A stretch of 64,000 bases of DNA from Saprospirales bacterium (lineage in GTDB: Bacteria; Bacteroidota; Bacteroidia; Chitinophagales; Saprospiraceae). Shown here in pieces: positions 46,654 to 56,456 of this stretch. Every line of letters starts with the position of its first letter. Position 1 is the stretch's first letter. The translations under genes and the position numbers were made by a program. The notes under the pieces were generated by a model. It was not told the DNA's origin, ran no database searches, and saw nothing but the letters and a program-made list of their open reading frames with translations. The stretch spans positions 186,001-250,000 of the forward strand of contig JADJYG010000004.1 in the NCBI GenBank assembly GCA_016719895.1. Reading direction: 5' to 3'.

Positions 46654-49600
46654 ATGAATATCACAGACATTTCCATTAACCGTCCCTCGCTGATTATTGT
46701 ATTGTTCAGTGTTTTTGCACTACTCGGAATAATTGGCTATAAAAACCTCAGTTACGAGTTGATGCCCGACTTCAACCAACCCGTTGTCGTTATCCGCACG
46801 GGCTACCCAGGCGCTACGCCCGATGAAGTAGAAACATCCGTTTCCCGAAAAATCGAGGATGCTTTGTCCAATTTGGAAGGCGTGGATTATTTGGTCACGA
46901 AATCCATGCCGAATGCCTCGGTCATCATTGCCAACCTGAATTACGGCGCCGATCTCGACCAGGCCATGCAGGATGCCCAACGCTATATTGACAATATCCG
47001 CAAGGATTTGCCCGCCGATATTTTAAGCCCTGTGATGAGCAAGGTATCGCCTAACGACTTGCCCATTATCTCCGTTAGTGCGACGAGCAATTTGCCGGCT
47101 ACCGTTTTTTATCAGAAAATGAAAGACGAGTATTTGCCGCAAATACAGCAACTGAAGGGTGTGGCGGAAATCACACTTTTGGGCGGTGAAGAACGGGAGA
47201 TACAGGTGAAAATTGACCAGGAAAAGCTCAAATACTACCGGGTTTCGATGCTGCAGGTGGTGGAAGCCATTAATCGGGCCGGTTTGGATTTGCCCGCAGG
47301 CCAGGTGCAAACCGACACGGAAACCAATTCGGTACGCTTGATTGGCAAATTCAACACCCTCAGCCACCTGCGCAATGTGCAAATTGCAATGCCTTTGCCC
47401 AACAGCCCGGTTTATCTGAAAAACGTGGCGGATGTGGCAGACGGCATTCGGGAAGTGCATTCGGTAAGCCGCTTCAATGGTAAAAACGGCATCGGGCTTT
47501 TGATCAAAAAACAAGGAGATGCCAATGCGGTAAACGTGTCAAGAGCGGTGCGCAGCGCATTCGAGAAAATAGAAAAACAAAATGCCCGCGATGAAGTTCA
47601 GTTCGCTATTGCCGACGACAGCACCGACAATACCATCGCCGCTGTGAACAGCGTAGTGGTGGATTTGATGCTGGCGGTCATCTTGGTGTCTTTGGTGATG
47701 CTGCTTTTTTTGCGCAGTTTCAGAAATTCGCTCATTGTGATTGTAGCTATTCCGACTTCGTTGATTACTGCATTCGCAGTCATGTGGTTGCTCCATTACA
47801 CCCTTAATTTAATGACCCTTATGGCAATGTCGTTGATTATTGGTATTCTCGTGGATGATGCGGTAGTGGTCTTGGAAAACATTCAACGGCACCTGGATAT
47901 GGGCAAGGAAAAGCGCAAAGCAGCCTTTGACGGCCGTATGGAAATCGGTTTTTCTGCCTTGGCCATTACCTTGGTGGATGTGGTGGTATTTTTGCCGATT
48001 TTGTTCTTGCAGGTTTTCGTAGCGGATATGTTGAAGCAGTTCTCGGTGGTGGTCATTACTTCCACGCTGACCAGTTTGCTGGTTGGTTTTACGCTGACGC
48101 CCTGGCTCGCTTCCCGAATCGGTAAAAAAGAAGACTTACAACCTACCCATCTTTTCAACCGTTTTTTGATTGGCTTCGAAAAATTACTGGACCGTTTTAT
48201 CGAATGGTACGGCAGGCAGTTGAGTTGGGTGTTGAATCATAAACTGGTTTTTACGGGTATCATACTCCTGCTCTTTACCATGACCCTGGGCGTCATGAAG
48301 CAAGGTATCATCGGTAAAGAATTGATTTCCACGGGCGATCAGGGTAAGTTTCGCTTCGCTTTGGAATTTGATAAAAATACTTCCCTGCAACACAACAATG
48401 TCGTTGCAAAAGAAATTGAAAACCATATTTTGGCGCAAGCCGAAGTAAAAACTCTGTTCAGCAACGTGGGCGGACCCAGTACGGGCATCGGCAGTCTGGG
48501 CGTGGGGGTACCCTACAAAACAGAATTTACCGTACAGTTGAAAAACAAAAAGAAACTTCACAATTTACGTACAGAAGACTTCATGCTGCGCCTTCGTCGA
48601 AATTTACAAAAACAATATCCCAACATTCGTTTTTCGATGGCAGCATTGGGCTTAGTGCCCCGTTCCGCACCCGTGGAAATGACGCTGAGCGGCAGCAATT
48701 TGGCGCAAGTCATGCAAACAGGCGAGCGGCTCAAAGATGTGGTGCAACGCATCCCCGGCGCCGACAACGTACAGTTATCGGTCGAGGAAGGTAGCCCTGA
48801 ATACCAGATTTTGCCCGACAAAGACCGCATGCAACGGCTTGGGTTGAACACCGCCTACACAGGACAAAACCTGCGCATTGCCTTTACGGGAAATGACGAT
48901 GCCAGCCTTACAGAGAACGGAACGGAGTATCCCATTCGGATATGGTTGGCCGATTTCGACCGGCGTAATCACGACGACGTAAGCCGTCTGAATATTCTCA
49001 ATCCCGCCGGGCTACCCGTACAAGTGGCGCAATTTGCACAGGTCGTCAAAGACCGCACGCCCTCGCTTTTAGAACGCAAGGACCGGCAGCCGGCCATCAC
49101 CCTCACAGCCGACGCTTTGGGCAGGCCTTCGGGCACCGTAGCCGATGATGTGGTGGCGTATTTAAAAGAAAACCCCCTTCCAGAAGGCATGAGCCTTGCC
49201 TGGGGCAGCGACATCAAGCGGCAAAATGATAGTTTTGGGGCATTGGGGAGTGTTTTGGCCATTTCATTTCTGCTGATTTATCTGATTATGGTCGCTTTAT
49301 ACGATAGTTTTGTGTATCCTTTTGTCGCGTTGTTTTCGATACCTGTTGCTGCTATTGGAGCATTTTTAGCCTTAAATATTTCCATGAGCAATTTGAGCTT
49401 GTTCGCCCTCCTGGGTTTGATCATGCTGATGGGCCTGGTAACTAAAAATGCCATATTAATCGTAGATTTCACCAATCAACTCAAAGCAGAAGGGTTGTAT
49501 TATCGAGAGGCGTTGATTCAAGCGGGTAAAGAACGGATGCGACCGATATTGATGACGACGCTTTCTATGGCAATCGGGATGTTGCCCATTGCATTGGCAA

Positions 49601-49770
49601 GTGGTACCGCCAGCGAATGGAAAAACGGGTTGGCGTGGGTTATCATTGGCGGCTTGCTTTCTTCCTTGATATTGACAGTATACCTTGTGCCTATGGTATA
49701 TTATTTGGCGGATAGGTTAAAAGAAAAAATATCCGGGGACGATCGAAAGAGCAGTCAATTAATACGGTAG
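46654..49770 (+). CDS. RND efflux pump permease
   Basis: 1038 aa, the family size. Twelve transmembrane helices with two large periplasmic loops. The proton-relay Asp pair is present in TM4 (LVDDAVVVLEN, Asp401/Asp402). The porter region has EEREIQVKIDQEKLKYYRVS, a typical hydrophobic HAE-type sequence. MPNASVIIANLNYGADLDQA resembles the AcrB/HAE family rather than heavy-metal HME pumps. It expels hydrophobic compounds with proton antiport. Last gene of the tetR operon; convergent with the OmpA-family gene 41 bases away. Confidence 0.95.
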   Translation: MNITDISINRPSLIIVLFSVFALLGIIGYKNLSYELMPDFNQPVVVIRTGYPGATPDEVETSVSRKIEDALSNLEGVDYLVTKSMPNASVIIANLNYGADLDQAMQDAQRYIDNIRKDLPADILSPVMSKVSPNDLPIISVSATSNLPATVFYQKMKDEYLPQIQQLKGVAEITLLGGEEREIQVKIDQEKLKYYRVSMLQVVEAINRAGLDLPAGQVQTDTETNSVRLIGKFNTLSHLRNVQIAMPLPNSPVYLKNVADVADGIREVHSVSRFNGKNGIGLLIKKQGDANAVNVSRAVRSAFEKIEKQNARDEVQFAIADDSTDNTIAAVNSVVVDLMLAVILVSLVMLLFLRSFRNSLIVIVAIPTSLITAFAVMWLLHYTLNLMTLMAMSLIIGILVDDAVVVLENIQRHLDMGKEKRKAAFDGRMEIGFSALAITLVDVVVFLPILFLQVFVADMLKQFSVVVITSTLTSLLVGFTLTPWLASRIGKKEDLQPTHLFNRFLIGFEKLLDRFIEWYGRQLSWVLNHKLVFTGIILLLFTMTLGVMKQGIIGKELISTGDQGKFRFALEFDKNTSLQHNNVVAKEIENHILAQAEVKTLFSNVGGPSTGIGSLGVGVPYKTEFTVQLKNKKKLHNLRTEDFMLRLRRNLQKQYPNIRFSMAALGLVPRSAPVEMTLSGSNLAQVMQTGERLKDVVQRIPGADNVQLSVEEGSPEYQILPDKDRMQRLGLNTAYTGQNLRIAFTGNDDASLTENGTEYPIRIWLADFDRRNHDDVSRLNILNPAGLPVQVAQFAQVVKDRTPSLLERKDRQPAITLTADALGRPSGTVADDVVAYLKENPLPEGMSLAWGSDIKRQNDSFGALGSVLAISFLLIYLIMVALYDSFVYPFVALFSIPVAAIGAFLALNISMSNLSLFALLGLIMLMGLVTKNAILIVDFTNQLKAEGLYYREALIQAGKERMRPILMTTLSMAIGMLPIALASGTASEWKNGLAWVIIGGLLSSLILTVYLVPMVYYLADRLKEKISGDDRKSSQLIR

Positions 49771-49811
49771 CATGCGGTCAACTTCTTGCCCCAACGGCTC
49801 CCCCCACCTCC

Positions 49812-50927
49812 TCACCTTGGCAACACCCTGAACTCCGTCCGCCGGTTTTCAGCGTGTTGTGCTTCGCTGCAATTGACCCCGTTGCCGCAATGGTTGACGA
49901 GTTGGGTTTCTCCGTAGCCGTGGTACTCCAGCCGCGCGCGTTTGATGCCCCTGGACACCAGGTAGTCCACCACGCCTTTGGCCCGGCGCTTCGACAATTC
50001 CAGGTTGAAGGCATCGGATGCGCGCGAATCGGTGTGCGAATTGATTTCTATCCGGAGCTCGGGGCGGTTGAGCATCAACCGGAGCAGTTTTTCATCGATC
50101 ACGGCTTTCGCCCTGGCCGTCAGGATATCGCTGTTGAGCGCGTAATAAATGGGCAGCAGGTTGAGGTCCAGCAGGCTGCATTCGATTTTTCGCCATTCGT
50201 ACCCGTCGGTCGAACCGCTGTTGCTGCGGTCGCGCACCAAATAAACTTCTTCGCGGACCACGGGCGCCACCTCGACCGAATCGATGGCTGCATCCTGCAC
50301 CAGCACGCGTTTTTGGATGGTGACATATTCGGCCGGAATTTCGATTTCACGAACGGTAGCCGGCGTTTCGATGACCTGCCGTTTAACAACCTTGTAGCGC
50401 CCGTTTGGCGGCCGCTGCCGGATATAGCCAGGCATAGAGACGATTTTTTTGACCGGAATCTTTTTCGTGACGGCCGGGTGCGACACATAACAGATCACAT
50501 CGCAGTCGCCCGGCACCGGCGACTTGCACCCATCGATGAGCGGGTGCGACTCGAAGCGGGAATAGGCCGGCTCGATTTCGAAGAGGTCGAACGTATCGAG
50601 GGTTTTTACGGGTATGAGCGTGTACGTGCTGAACGGGTCATCGACCAACAAGGTGTCCGAAACCTCGCGGTATACTGCCGGCACGTACTCGAACCGCCTG
50701 GACGCCTCTTTTACCAGTACGCGCTCTTCCACGGTTTTATACACCGGAGGCGCCACCTTATACTGCATGTAGGCCGGGGTGGTCACCACTTTTTCTACTT
50801 CTTTGATTTCCTCGATGGGGCAACGAATATAACAGGCGCCGGGTTCGGGGTTCTCCGGGTAATTTTGGGCTGAAAGATTAACGCTGACCAAAAACGCGGG
50901 CAGCCAAATGAAGGCGGGGATACGCAT
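49812..50927 (-). CDS. OmpA-family outer-membrane protein with repetitive N-terminus
   Basis: 371 aa with a signal peptide (IWLPAFLVSVNLSAQ). Residues 25-250 are a repetitive beta-rich region in which PxxY and ExRVLV patterns recur (PAYMQYKVAPPVYKTVEERV, then YVTIQKRVLVQDAAIDSV). The C-terminal 120 residues are an OmpA peptidoglycan-binding domain (LRIEINSHTDSRASDAFNLE, LSKRRAKGVVDYLVSRGI, RRTEFRVLPR). It should anchor the outer membrane to peptidoglycan. Confidence 0.88.
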   Translation of the reverse strand: MRIPAFIWLPAFLVSVNLSAQNYPENPEPGACYIRCPIEEIKEVEKVVTTPAYMQYKVAPPVYKTVEERVLVKEASRRFEYVPAVYREVSDTLLVDDPFSTYTLIPVKTLDTFDLFEIEPAYSRFESHPLIDGCKSPVPGDCDVICYVSHPAVTKKIPVKKIVSMPGYIRQRPPNGRYKVVKRQVIETPATVREIEIPAEYVTIQKRVLVQDAAIDSVEVAPVVREEVYLVRDRSNSGSTDGYEWRKIECSLLDLNLLPIYYALNSDILTARAKAVIDEKLLRLMLNRPELRIEINSHTDSRASDAFNLELSKRRAKGVVDYLVSRGIKRARLEYHGYGETQLVNHCGNGVNCSEAQHAENRRTEFRVLPR

Positions 50928-51293
50928 TGTTCCGATTTTGATATTAAAACTGCTTTATTGTACAAATTTTATGCTTAGAAATCCAAGGGGATGCACGGAC
51001 ACCGCTAAACGGCGAAAGACGGGCGCGTAAAACTAAACACATTGGCAAAACCAGCAACCAAGTTTTTTACAAAATTTTCGATGAGGAACGAGCGATGCGT
51101 TCATCGGGGCCGTGTACAACTACCTTGCAGGGCAACCGGATAACGCGATGTGGCGGAGGTCCTGAGCGCCGGTCCAGTCGCCTTCGCTGCCGCCCTCGCT
51201 GGTGCAGATAAAGATGATCCCGATACAGGGCAGGCCGGGAAGTTGCGATAATGTGAAAATCCCGCGGAAGGGACAGGGCCGTGGTATACCCGT
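50928..51293. other. Intergenic region with a possible gene remnant
   Basis: About 366 bases without a confident gene. From 51293 down to 51120 the minus strand reads FTLSQLPGLPCIGIIFICTS and GDWTGAQDLRHIALSGCPAR in the frame of the ankyrin gene beyond its stop codon, which may be a remnant; it is too short to identify. The rest is AT-rich and holds the upstream region of the OmpA-family gene. Confidence 0.3.
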
Positions 51294-52247
51294 CTATTGC
51301 AACAATGCCTGCAAGCGTTCAATCTGGGGTTTCTCGCTCTCGTAACTTTCTATATATTTCAAACGCTCATTCACGTACTTGGCACAGCTTTCCCCGCTTG
51401 GAGTTTGGTATTTAGGTTTGGCGCCGTGTTCTATCAGGGCAATACAAATATCCCATTGGCTTTGAATTGCTGCATATATCAACGGGGTAACAGGCTCCAT
51501 GCTTTGGCAATCCGACGTAATATTTGGGTCGGCGCCGAATTTAAGGAAGGTCAGCACGCTGCCCATGGGGTCCATGCGACTCAAAATAGCCACAAAAATA
51601 TAGGGGCAGTTAGTTGCCGGATAGTGGGTGTTGGGGTCAACGCCGTGCTCGAACAGGAATCGCAACATGGCAGGATTGCCTTTGCCAGCGGGGCCTTCAA
51701 GTATATCGGGATCTTTGGCACACTCCTCCAGGGGCGCTCCTGCATCCGTCAACATTTTGATGCACTGAAGCCTTTTTTCGGTAAGCTCTATGGGTGGTAC
51801 TTCGTGAATGGCAAACCACAGTATTGGAAAAAGTTGCGTCGTGTCGGGCTGCGTGGACTGCAATAGTTGCCGGAGCGCCTGCACATCGTTGGCTTCAATG
51901 ACGCGCGCCATACGTTCCAGCTCCGGTTCTTTAAAATATGGTTGGTTTTGAATGGCTTTTTCTCTTTTTTGGCTGCTCAGGATGTTTATACCGGATGCGG
52001 CAAAAAAATAGACAATCGCCAATAGTACCAATCCAGGCGGCACATACCTGGTCCATGCCCAGGGCGATAAGTTGAGGCCCAGCAAAATCACTATTGCAAT
52101 GATTGCTGCAGCAATAAGGCCGCTGCCAATACCTTTAGTGGCCGCATCGCCTCCGTTTCTATTAGGATCAAGTAACAGCACCAGCACAAATAGCACCAGA
52201 AGACCTATACAGAACCAGTTAAAACCATATACGAATTTAAGCATCAT
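51294..52247 (-). CDS. Membrane protein with ankyrin repeats
   Basis: 317 aa from ATG 52247 (MMLKFVYGFNWFCIGLLVLF). The frame extends upstream through the repeat element at 52.4 kb, but that part is not credible as protein. Three transmembrane helices (WFCIGLLVLFVLVLLLD, LIAAAIIAIVILLGLNL, LVLLAIVYFFAASG) are followed by a cytoplasmic or periplasmic ankyrin-like array (IKMLTDAGAPLEEC, LRFLFEHGVDPNTHY, LTFLKFGADPNITS, ICIALIEHGAKPKY). Ankyrins mediate protein binding; partner unknown. A -7 box lies at 52309. Confidence 0.75.
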   Translation of the reverse strand: MMLKFVYGFNWFCIGLLVLFVLVLLLDPNRNGGDAATKGIGSGLIAAAIIAIVILLGLNLSPWAWTRYVPPGLVLLAIVYFFAASGINILSSQKREKAIQNQPYFKEPELERMARVIEANDVQALRQLLQSTQPDTTQLFPILWFAIHEVPPIELTEKRLQCIKMLTDAGAPLEECAKDPDILEGPAGKGNPAMLRFLFEHGVDPNTHYPATNCPYIFVAILSRMDPMGSVLTFLKFGADPNITSDCQSMEPVTPLIYAAIQSQWDICIALIEHGAKPKYQTPSGESCAKYVNERLKYIESYESEKPQIERLQALLQ

Positions 52248-52308
52248 TGAAATGTTAAAGGGTACCCAACATGCTGAAAATGTCCCGGGGCCAAAGCCAC
52301 CCGCTTCG

Positions 52309-52316
52309 CAAAGGTA
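52309..52316 (-). promoter_or_regulatory. -7 box for the ankyrin gene
   Basis: Minus strand TACCTTTG, exact TAnnTTTG, 62 bases before ATG 52247. It is inside the region inserted between the two halves of the dispersed repeat. Confidence 0.4.
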
Positions 52317-52404
52317 TAAAAAGGCGTTGTGGCGTACCACCCTCCACTTTTTCGCAAACCACCTTCCCAGTGATTCTCGCTTTGCCTTTAACCACCGATT
52401 CTCT

Positions 52405-52494
52405 GGGGGCTTGTCATGTTGGAAACAGCCACACAAGTCAATATTTCAGCGTAAAATTTGGCTCGTGTGGCTGTTTCCAACATGACAAGCCCCC
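52405..52494. repeat. 30-bp perfect inverted repeat with 30-nt loop
   Basis: Arms GGGGGCTTGTCATGTTGGAA... (52405-52434) and its exact complement (52465-52494), spacer 52435-52464. Beyond the arms both sides stay similar for about 35 more bases (TTCTCGCTTTGC outside). The right arm continues into the dispersed repeat also found at 43.3 kb. Confidence 0.8.
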
Positions 52495-52620
52495 GTTAAC
52501 GTGAAGAATTGGTGCAAAGCGAGAATTGCTGTAAAAAAGTGGCTTTCCGACCGATAGAAGAATATGGTTGATCGCAAATAAGGCCGGAGACTTGAGGACG
52601 TGATCATGCAGCGAAGGCGC

Positions 52621-55600
52621 TCATTCTATAACTATCTTGGCGGCATTGAACCACCGTTCATCCGACTGGATTTTCAGGAAATACATACCAACTGGTAATC
52701 TGTCTATTTCAATCTGCATCTGGTTCATTCCGGTAAGCGCAATGGTATGCACCACTTTTCCGGAAAGGTCCGTCATGACGACTTGTCCTTTTTGGGGCGC
52801 ATCGCCAATCCATGCTATGGTAATTTTATCCATCGCAGGGTTGGGATATACCCGAACCAACCTGTTTTCATTGGTTTCTAGTTCTTCCACACTGATCAGG
52901 CGACCGCATGGATTGGAACTACAAGGCGTTAATTGGAAGGTATCCCGACGAATACAACCATTGCAATCGGACTCGACGATATAGTATCCGGCTGTTGTGG
53001 TGTTCAACACATCTCCTGCTATAATGGGCTCCGTATAAGGAAGCATGGCATCGGGAAAATATCGGTACCAGAAAAAGGAACAAGGCGGATAAGAGGAAGG
53101 GTAAGGATCATCCGGTGGCAACACCATGGTAACCATCAGTTGAACTTCCTCATTGTCGCAAATGGTGCACGGCCCCATGATCACCGGAACGCCTGCAAGG
53201 GCGAACGATATAGCATACGTTTGAACGATTTCACCCGGGCAGCAGTCTGCTTCGATCGAGGCATAATAGGTGCCCGCTAAAAAATCGGAATAATAGGTGA
53301 AAAACGTCGAGGAAGCGGTCGGCATGTCAAGCGTTGTACCGATCAATTCACCGTCTTTCTGCCAATATATGTCATATAAACAGGTACAGGGTTCACCGCA
53401 GATTTCACACGGCTTAAGCGACAGGGTAAGCCGGACAGAATCTTCCACACAGGGGTTAGTCCCCGCATTAAAAATATAATCCACCAACGGTTTCACTTTA
53501 ACCAGCAATTGAACCGTATCTGGTAAACAGTTGTCGCCATGTTTACCTTCGACGAAGTAATAATAGGACTTGGTAAGTTTGCCTGTGTTGTGAATATCCA
53601 GTGTAGGGCCGGTATCGGCAATCTGTTCCGGTGCATTGTTGTCACAATCCCTTCGATACCATTGCCAAGATTGCGGCTCAGAGATGCATGTCGGCGTAAA
53701 CACCAGTGTGGCGTCGCTGTTGTAACACAGGAACGGCGGCTTTTCAGGATCCATAGCCAACAGGCCAACAGGCGCCGGATTGTTATACAGCCGGATTCGC
53801 GCTTTGCAGGTATGGATACCGCAGGCATCCGTTATCTCCACCTTATAAAAGGTATCAACGTAGCATAAATCCAGTTGATCCCATTGCGGTATGATTTGCT
53901 CCGTCGGAATATAGGTTGTTCCGCCCGTTTGTACCAGGTTGCCCTGGGGATCAAACCATTCTATGAGGGTTATCGGACAAGTCGCCGGCGACGCATTTAC
54001 CGTTAAGTTAAGCGGATCGGGAGTAACAGGCGAGCCTGTAAAACAATATTCCTGGTCGTTGAGGCTGCAGGTATTGGGCTGGCATATCGTCAGGGTCGCC
54101 ACATTGGATAGCAATTCATGGCAGGGCCCGTCTAGCAGCTTCACGGTTGCATACACACAATAATCGCCGGCTGCGAGGGAGCTGGGGTAAATATGGAACG
54201 GCTCCAGCGCTCCGGGGGTATTTGTAAATTGATGGGAAATGACGTTGGCCCAAGGCGGCGGCGGACAGTCTCCTCCTGCCGGTTTGGGGATGATATACCA
54301 GTGCACTTCCTGGATATTGTCCAGGGGCGTCCAGCCGCCAAGCGCATCAATTGGAATATCCAGGGAAAAGGTTTCCTGACAAATGGTCTGGTCGTACAAT
54401 TTGATGCTGTCACAACACGGAGTCGGAATGGAAAGGCTGGTATTGCACTCGACTATATTGGGAATCTCGCCAGGCAGTGCAAGGCAGGTACAAATCATGT
54501 GTACAGAAAACGCCAGGCTGGTTGGAGCCACATTGGGAACTTGAGCAAGACCGCTTACCAACAACGCGTTTGGTAGAGAAGAGAACGTAATATCTGAAAG
54601 CGTTACTCCGGAAGTCAGGCTGTTTACGACGGGGGGATCACAGAAGTCAACTCCTTGCGGATATCCAATCTGGAAGGAAAAACTGTATTGATTATTGGAG
54701 GGGGTGCATGCCACGATGGCGTTTGAGAAATCGCCGCAACAGGTATTGGGTATCTCCACACTTTGTATGATCTCGCAAGTATTTTGACTAGGGGCGATTA
54801 TCGACACGTGCGCTGTGAAGGTTCCGCCTCCGCAGGGGTACACATGCGTAGCCACGGGGGTGTTTAATATTTCATCGGTTATGCCGTCGTTCTCATAATC
54901 CCATTCAAATGAATAAAGTCCGGGCTCGAGCGGATCGCATGTGACAGTGAAGTTAGCCTTATAACAATCTTCGGTCGTGTACTCCAAAGTGCATTCGCAG
55001 GGTTGGCAAACGGATTGCTGCTCGGAATAGCCTTGTGTTGCGAGCAGTGAATTTTGAAAATAATCCAATTGGCTCAGGGATATAGATGATGCCGGAAACG
55101 GCATAGTGGCGTTTGCGTTGAGCGGTATAACGTTGGTAGACAGGCTACTGTAACAATACCCGGGATTAACCGTCTGGCCGGTGTTATCCGTTAAAATTGC
55201 CAGGATATCCGGTGTCAGAGTCGCCTCCCCCGTAATAAAATATCCACCGTTGCTGGCTTGTTCCACGCGATTGCCCTGCGAGGGATTCCAATTGTTGAAA
55301 ATTCTGGTCCAGTCCACATAATTCCCGTTACCATCAATGCGCATGAGCATACAGTTGCCGCCGCTTCCGGATGCTTCACCGGCCTTTCCCGCAAGAATTA
55401 TTTGTCCGCCCGGGCTGAGTGTAAAATGACTGGCATACTCATCTCCACCGCTGACATCCAGCTCTCTTGACCATACCGGCTGGCCGTTTATATCTGTTTT
55501 AAGCAGCAGCACCGTTTTTGCACCGGTGGCCGTCACAGCGTAGCCGGAAATCCATATTTCAGGCTGGGCTGTTGTGAGGCATTTTAATTCGAGCCAGGTG

Positions 55601-56394
55601 CCTGCATAATCGATATTGGGCAGCGCGTCGTAAACGATCATGGAATTATAAGCTCCTGTGGTCGCATCAAGGCTAAGCAGAAAAATTTTATCATCCCCTC
55701 CGCCCATCGGGGTGATTTTTCCTGTAATGTAGTACCGATTGTTATTGGGTTGTGGGCAAATCCCAGTAAAAGTAGCGTATATATTAACCGAGCTGACTTC
55801 TACAGAGAATGTTGGGATACCGAATACCACATCCCAAATTTTGTTTCCGTTGCAGTCGACCTTACAAGCCACGATTGATTTTTGGTCGCCGGGCCTTAAT
55901 TGTGTGCCTGCAAGAATAAAGTTGCCGGCGCCGTCCACCTTCACACAAGCGCTGTATTCCGTGAACGCATTCGTACCTGTTTTGCGAGACCAAACCGGCA
56001 CTCCGCCTGGCGTCAACAGGGTGATTGACATATCGCTATCGTCATTACCGGCTACAATCAGGCGGCTTTGACCGCCGCATGTGGCGGTATCGATCCATGC
56101 TACGCTTTCCTTGGCGGTCCTGCCAATCCATTGGGATGGGGAGATGAGACTACCGGCAGCGTTGAGCCGCACAAACTCCCAGTCAGTACCTGGACCGAAT
56201 GGGCTGGCCGGATGGTTCGTATTGCCGGCAATGATAGCATAGCCTCCCCCCAACTGGACGATGCCTACCGGATGTTGCTTGACAATGGCAGGTAAGCCGA
56301 CTTTGGTTTGAAATTGTGCTTGAGCTGTTATGCAATAGCTGAAGATCAGCAAAAACAGGCTGGCATTATATAGAGAAAAGCGTATCTTTTTCAT
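52621..56394 (-). CDS. Large secreted protein with T9SS sorting domain
   Basis: 1257 aa, intact. Signal peptide (YNASLFLLIFSYCITAQAQ). Residues 30-420 resemble a beta-propeller or repeat domain (YAIIAGNTNHPASPFG, LAGKAGEASGSGGNCMLMRI). A PKD-like domain follows near 500-560 (LYSFEWDYENDGITDEIL) and several Ig-like Cys-rich domains to about 1170. The C-terminus is a T9SS type A domain (VRVYPNPAMDKITIAW, LPVGMYFLKIQSDERW). A cell-surface or released protein; enzymatic motifs are not seen. Follows the LamG protein gene by 62 bases on the same strand. Confidence 0.85.
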   Translation of the reverse strand: MKKIRFSLYNASLFLLIFSYCITAQAQFQTKVGLPAIVKQHPVGIVQLGGGYAIIAGNTNHPASPFGPGTDWEFVRLNAAGSLISPSQWIGRTAKESVAWIDTATCGGQSRLIVAGNDDSDMSITLLTPGGVPVWSRKTGTNAFTEYSACVKVDGAGNFILAGTQLRPGDQKSIVACKVDCNGNKIWDVVFGIPTFSVEVSSVNIYATFTGICPQPNNNRYYITGKITPMGGGDDKIFLLSLDATTGAYNSMIVYDALPNIDYAGTWLELKCLTTAQPEIWISGYAVTATGAKTVLLLKTDINGQPVWSRELDVSGGDEYASHFTLSPGGQIILAGKAGEASGSGGNCMLMRIDGNGNYVDWTRIFNNWNPSQGNRVEQASNGGYFITGEATLTPDILAILTDNTGQTVNPGYCYSSLSTNVIPLNANATMPFPASSISLSQLDYFQNSLLATQGYSEQQSVCQPCECTLEYTTEDCYKANFTVTCDPLEPGLYSFEWDYENDGITDEILNTPVATHVYPCGGGTFTAHVSIIAPSQNTCEIIQSVEIPNTCCGDFSNAIVACTPSNNQYSFSFQIGYPQGVDFCDPPVVNSLTSGVTLSDITFSSLPNALLVSGLAQVPNVAPTSLAFSVHMICTCLALPGEIPNIVECNTSLSIPTPCCDSIKLYDQTICQETFSLDIPIDALGGWTPLDNIQEVHWYIIPKPAGGDCPPPPWANVISHQFTNTPGALEPFHIYPSSLAAGDYCVYATVKLLDGPCHELLSNVATLTICQPNTCSLNDQEYCFTGSPVTPDPLNLTVNASPATCPITLIEWFDPQGNLVQTGGTTYIPTEQIIPQWDQLDLCYVDTFYKVEITDACGIHTCKARIRLYNNPAPVGLLAMDPEKPPFLCYNSDATLVFTPTCISEPQSWQWYRRDCDNNAPEQIADTGPTLDIHNTGKLTKSYYYFVEGKHGDNCLPDTVQLLVKVKPLVDYIFNAGTNPCVEDSVRLTLSLKPCEICGEPCTCLYDIYWQKDGELIGTTLDMPTASSTFFTYYSDFLAGTYYASIEADCCPGEIVQTYAISFALAGVPVIMGPCTICDNEEVQLMVTMVLPPDDPYPSSYPPCSFFWYRYFPDAMLPYTEPIIAGDVLNTTTAGYYIVESDCNGCIRRDTFQLTPCSSNPCGRLISVEELETNENRLVRVYPNPAMDKITIAWIGDAPQKGQVVMTDLSGKVVHTIALTGMNQMQIEIDRLPVGMYFLKIQSDERWFNAAKIVIE

Positions 56395-56456
56395 ATGATC
56401 AAACTATAAGCGGGTAGTGAACAGGAGAAAACGGACATACAGGACGGCATCAGCCC

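Larger units (their letters stand above)
52255..52540 (+). repeat. Dispersed repeat interrupted by a 200-bp insertion
   Basis: The first 19 bases (TTAAAGGGTACCCAACATG) and the last 64 (CCAACATG...GAATTGCTGT) match the solo copy at 43293-43370, in which they are contiguous. Both joints carry CCAACATG, so the intervening stretch is bounded by 8-bp direct repeats, like a target duplication. Confidence 0.55.

Noticed and set aside
52244..52504. Extension of the ankyrin ORF and a plus-strand ORF through the repeat element
   Set aside because: Both translate the same inverted repeat (CFQHDKPP) and are not conserved protein; the credible start is ATG 52247.
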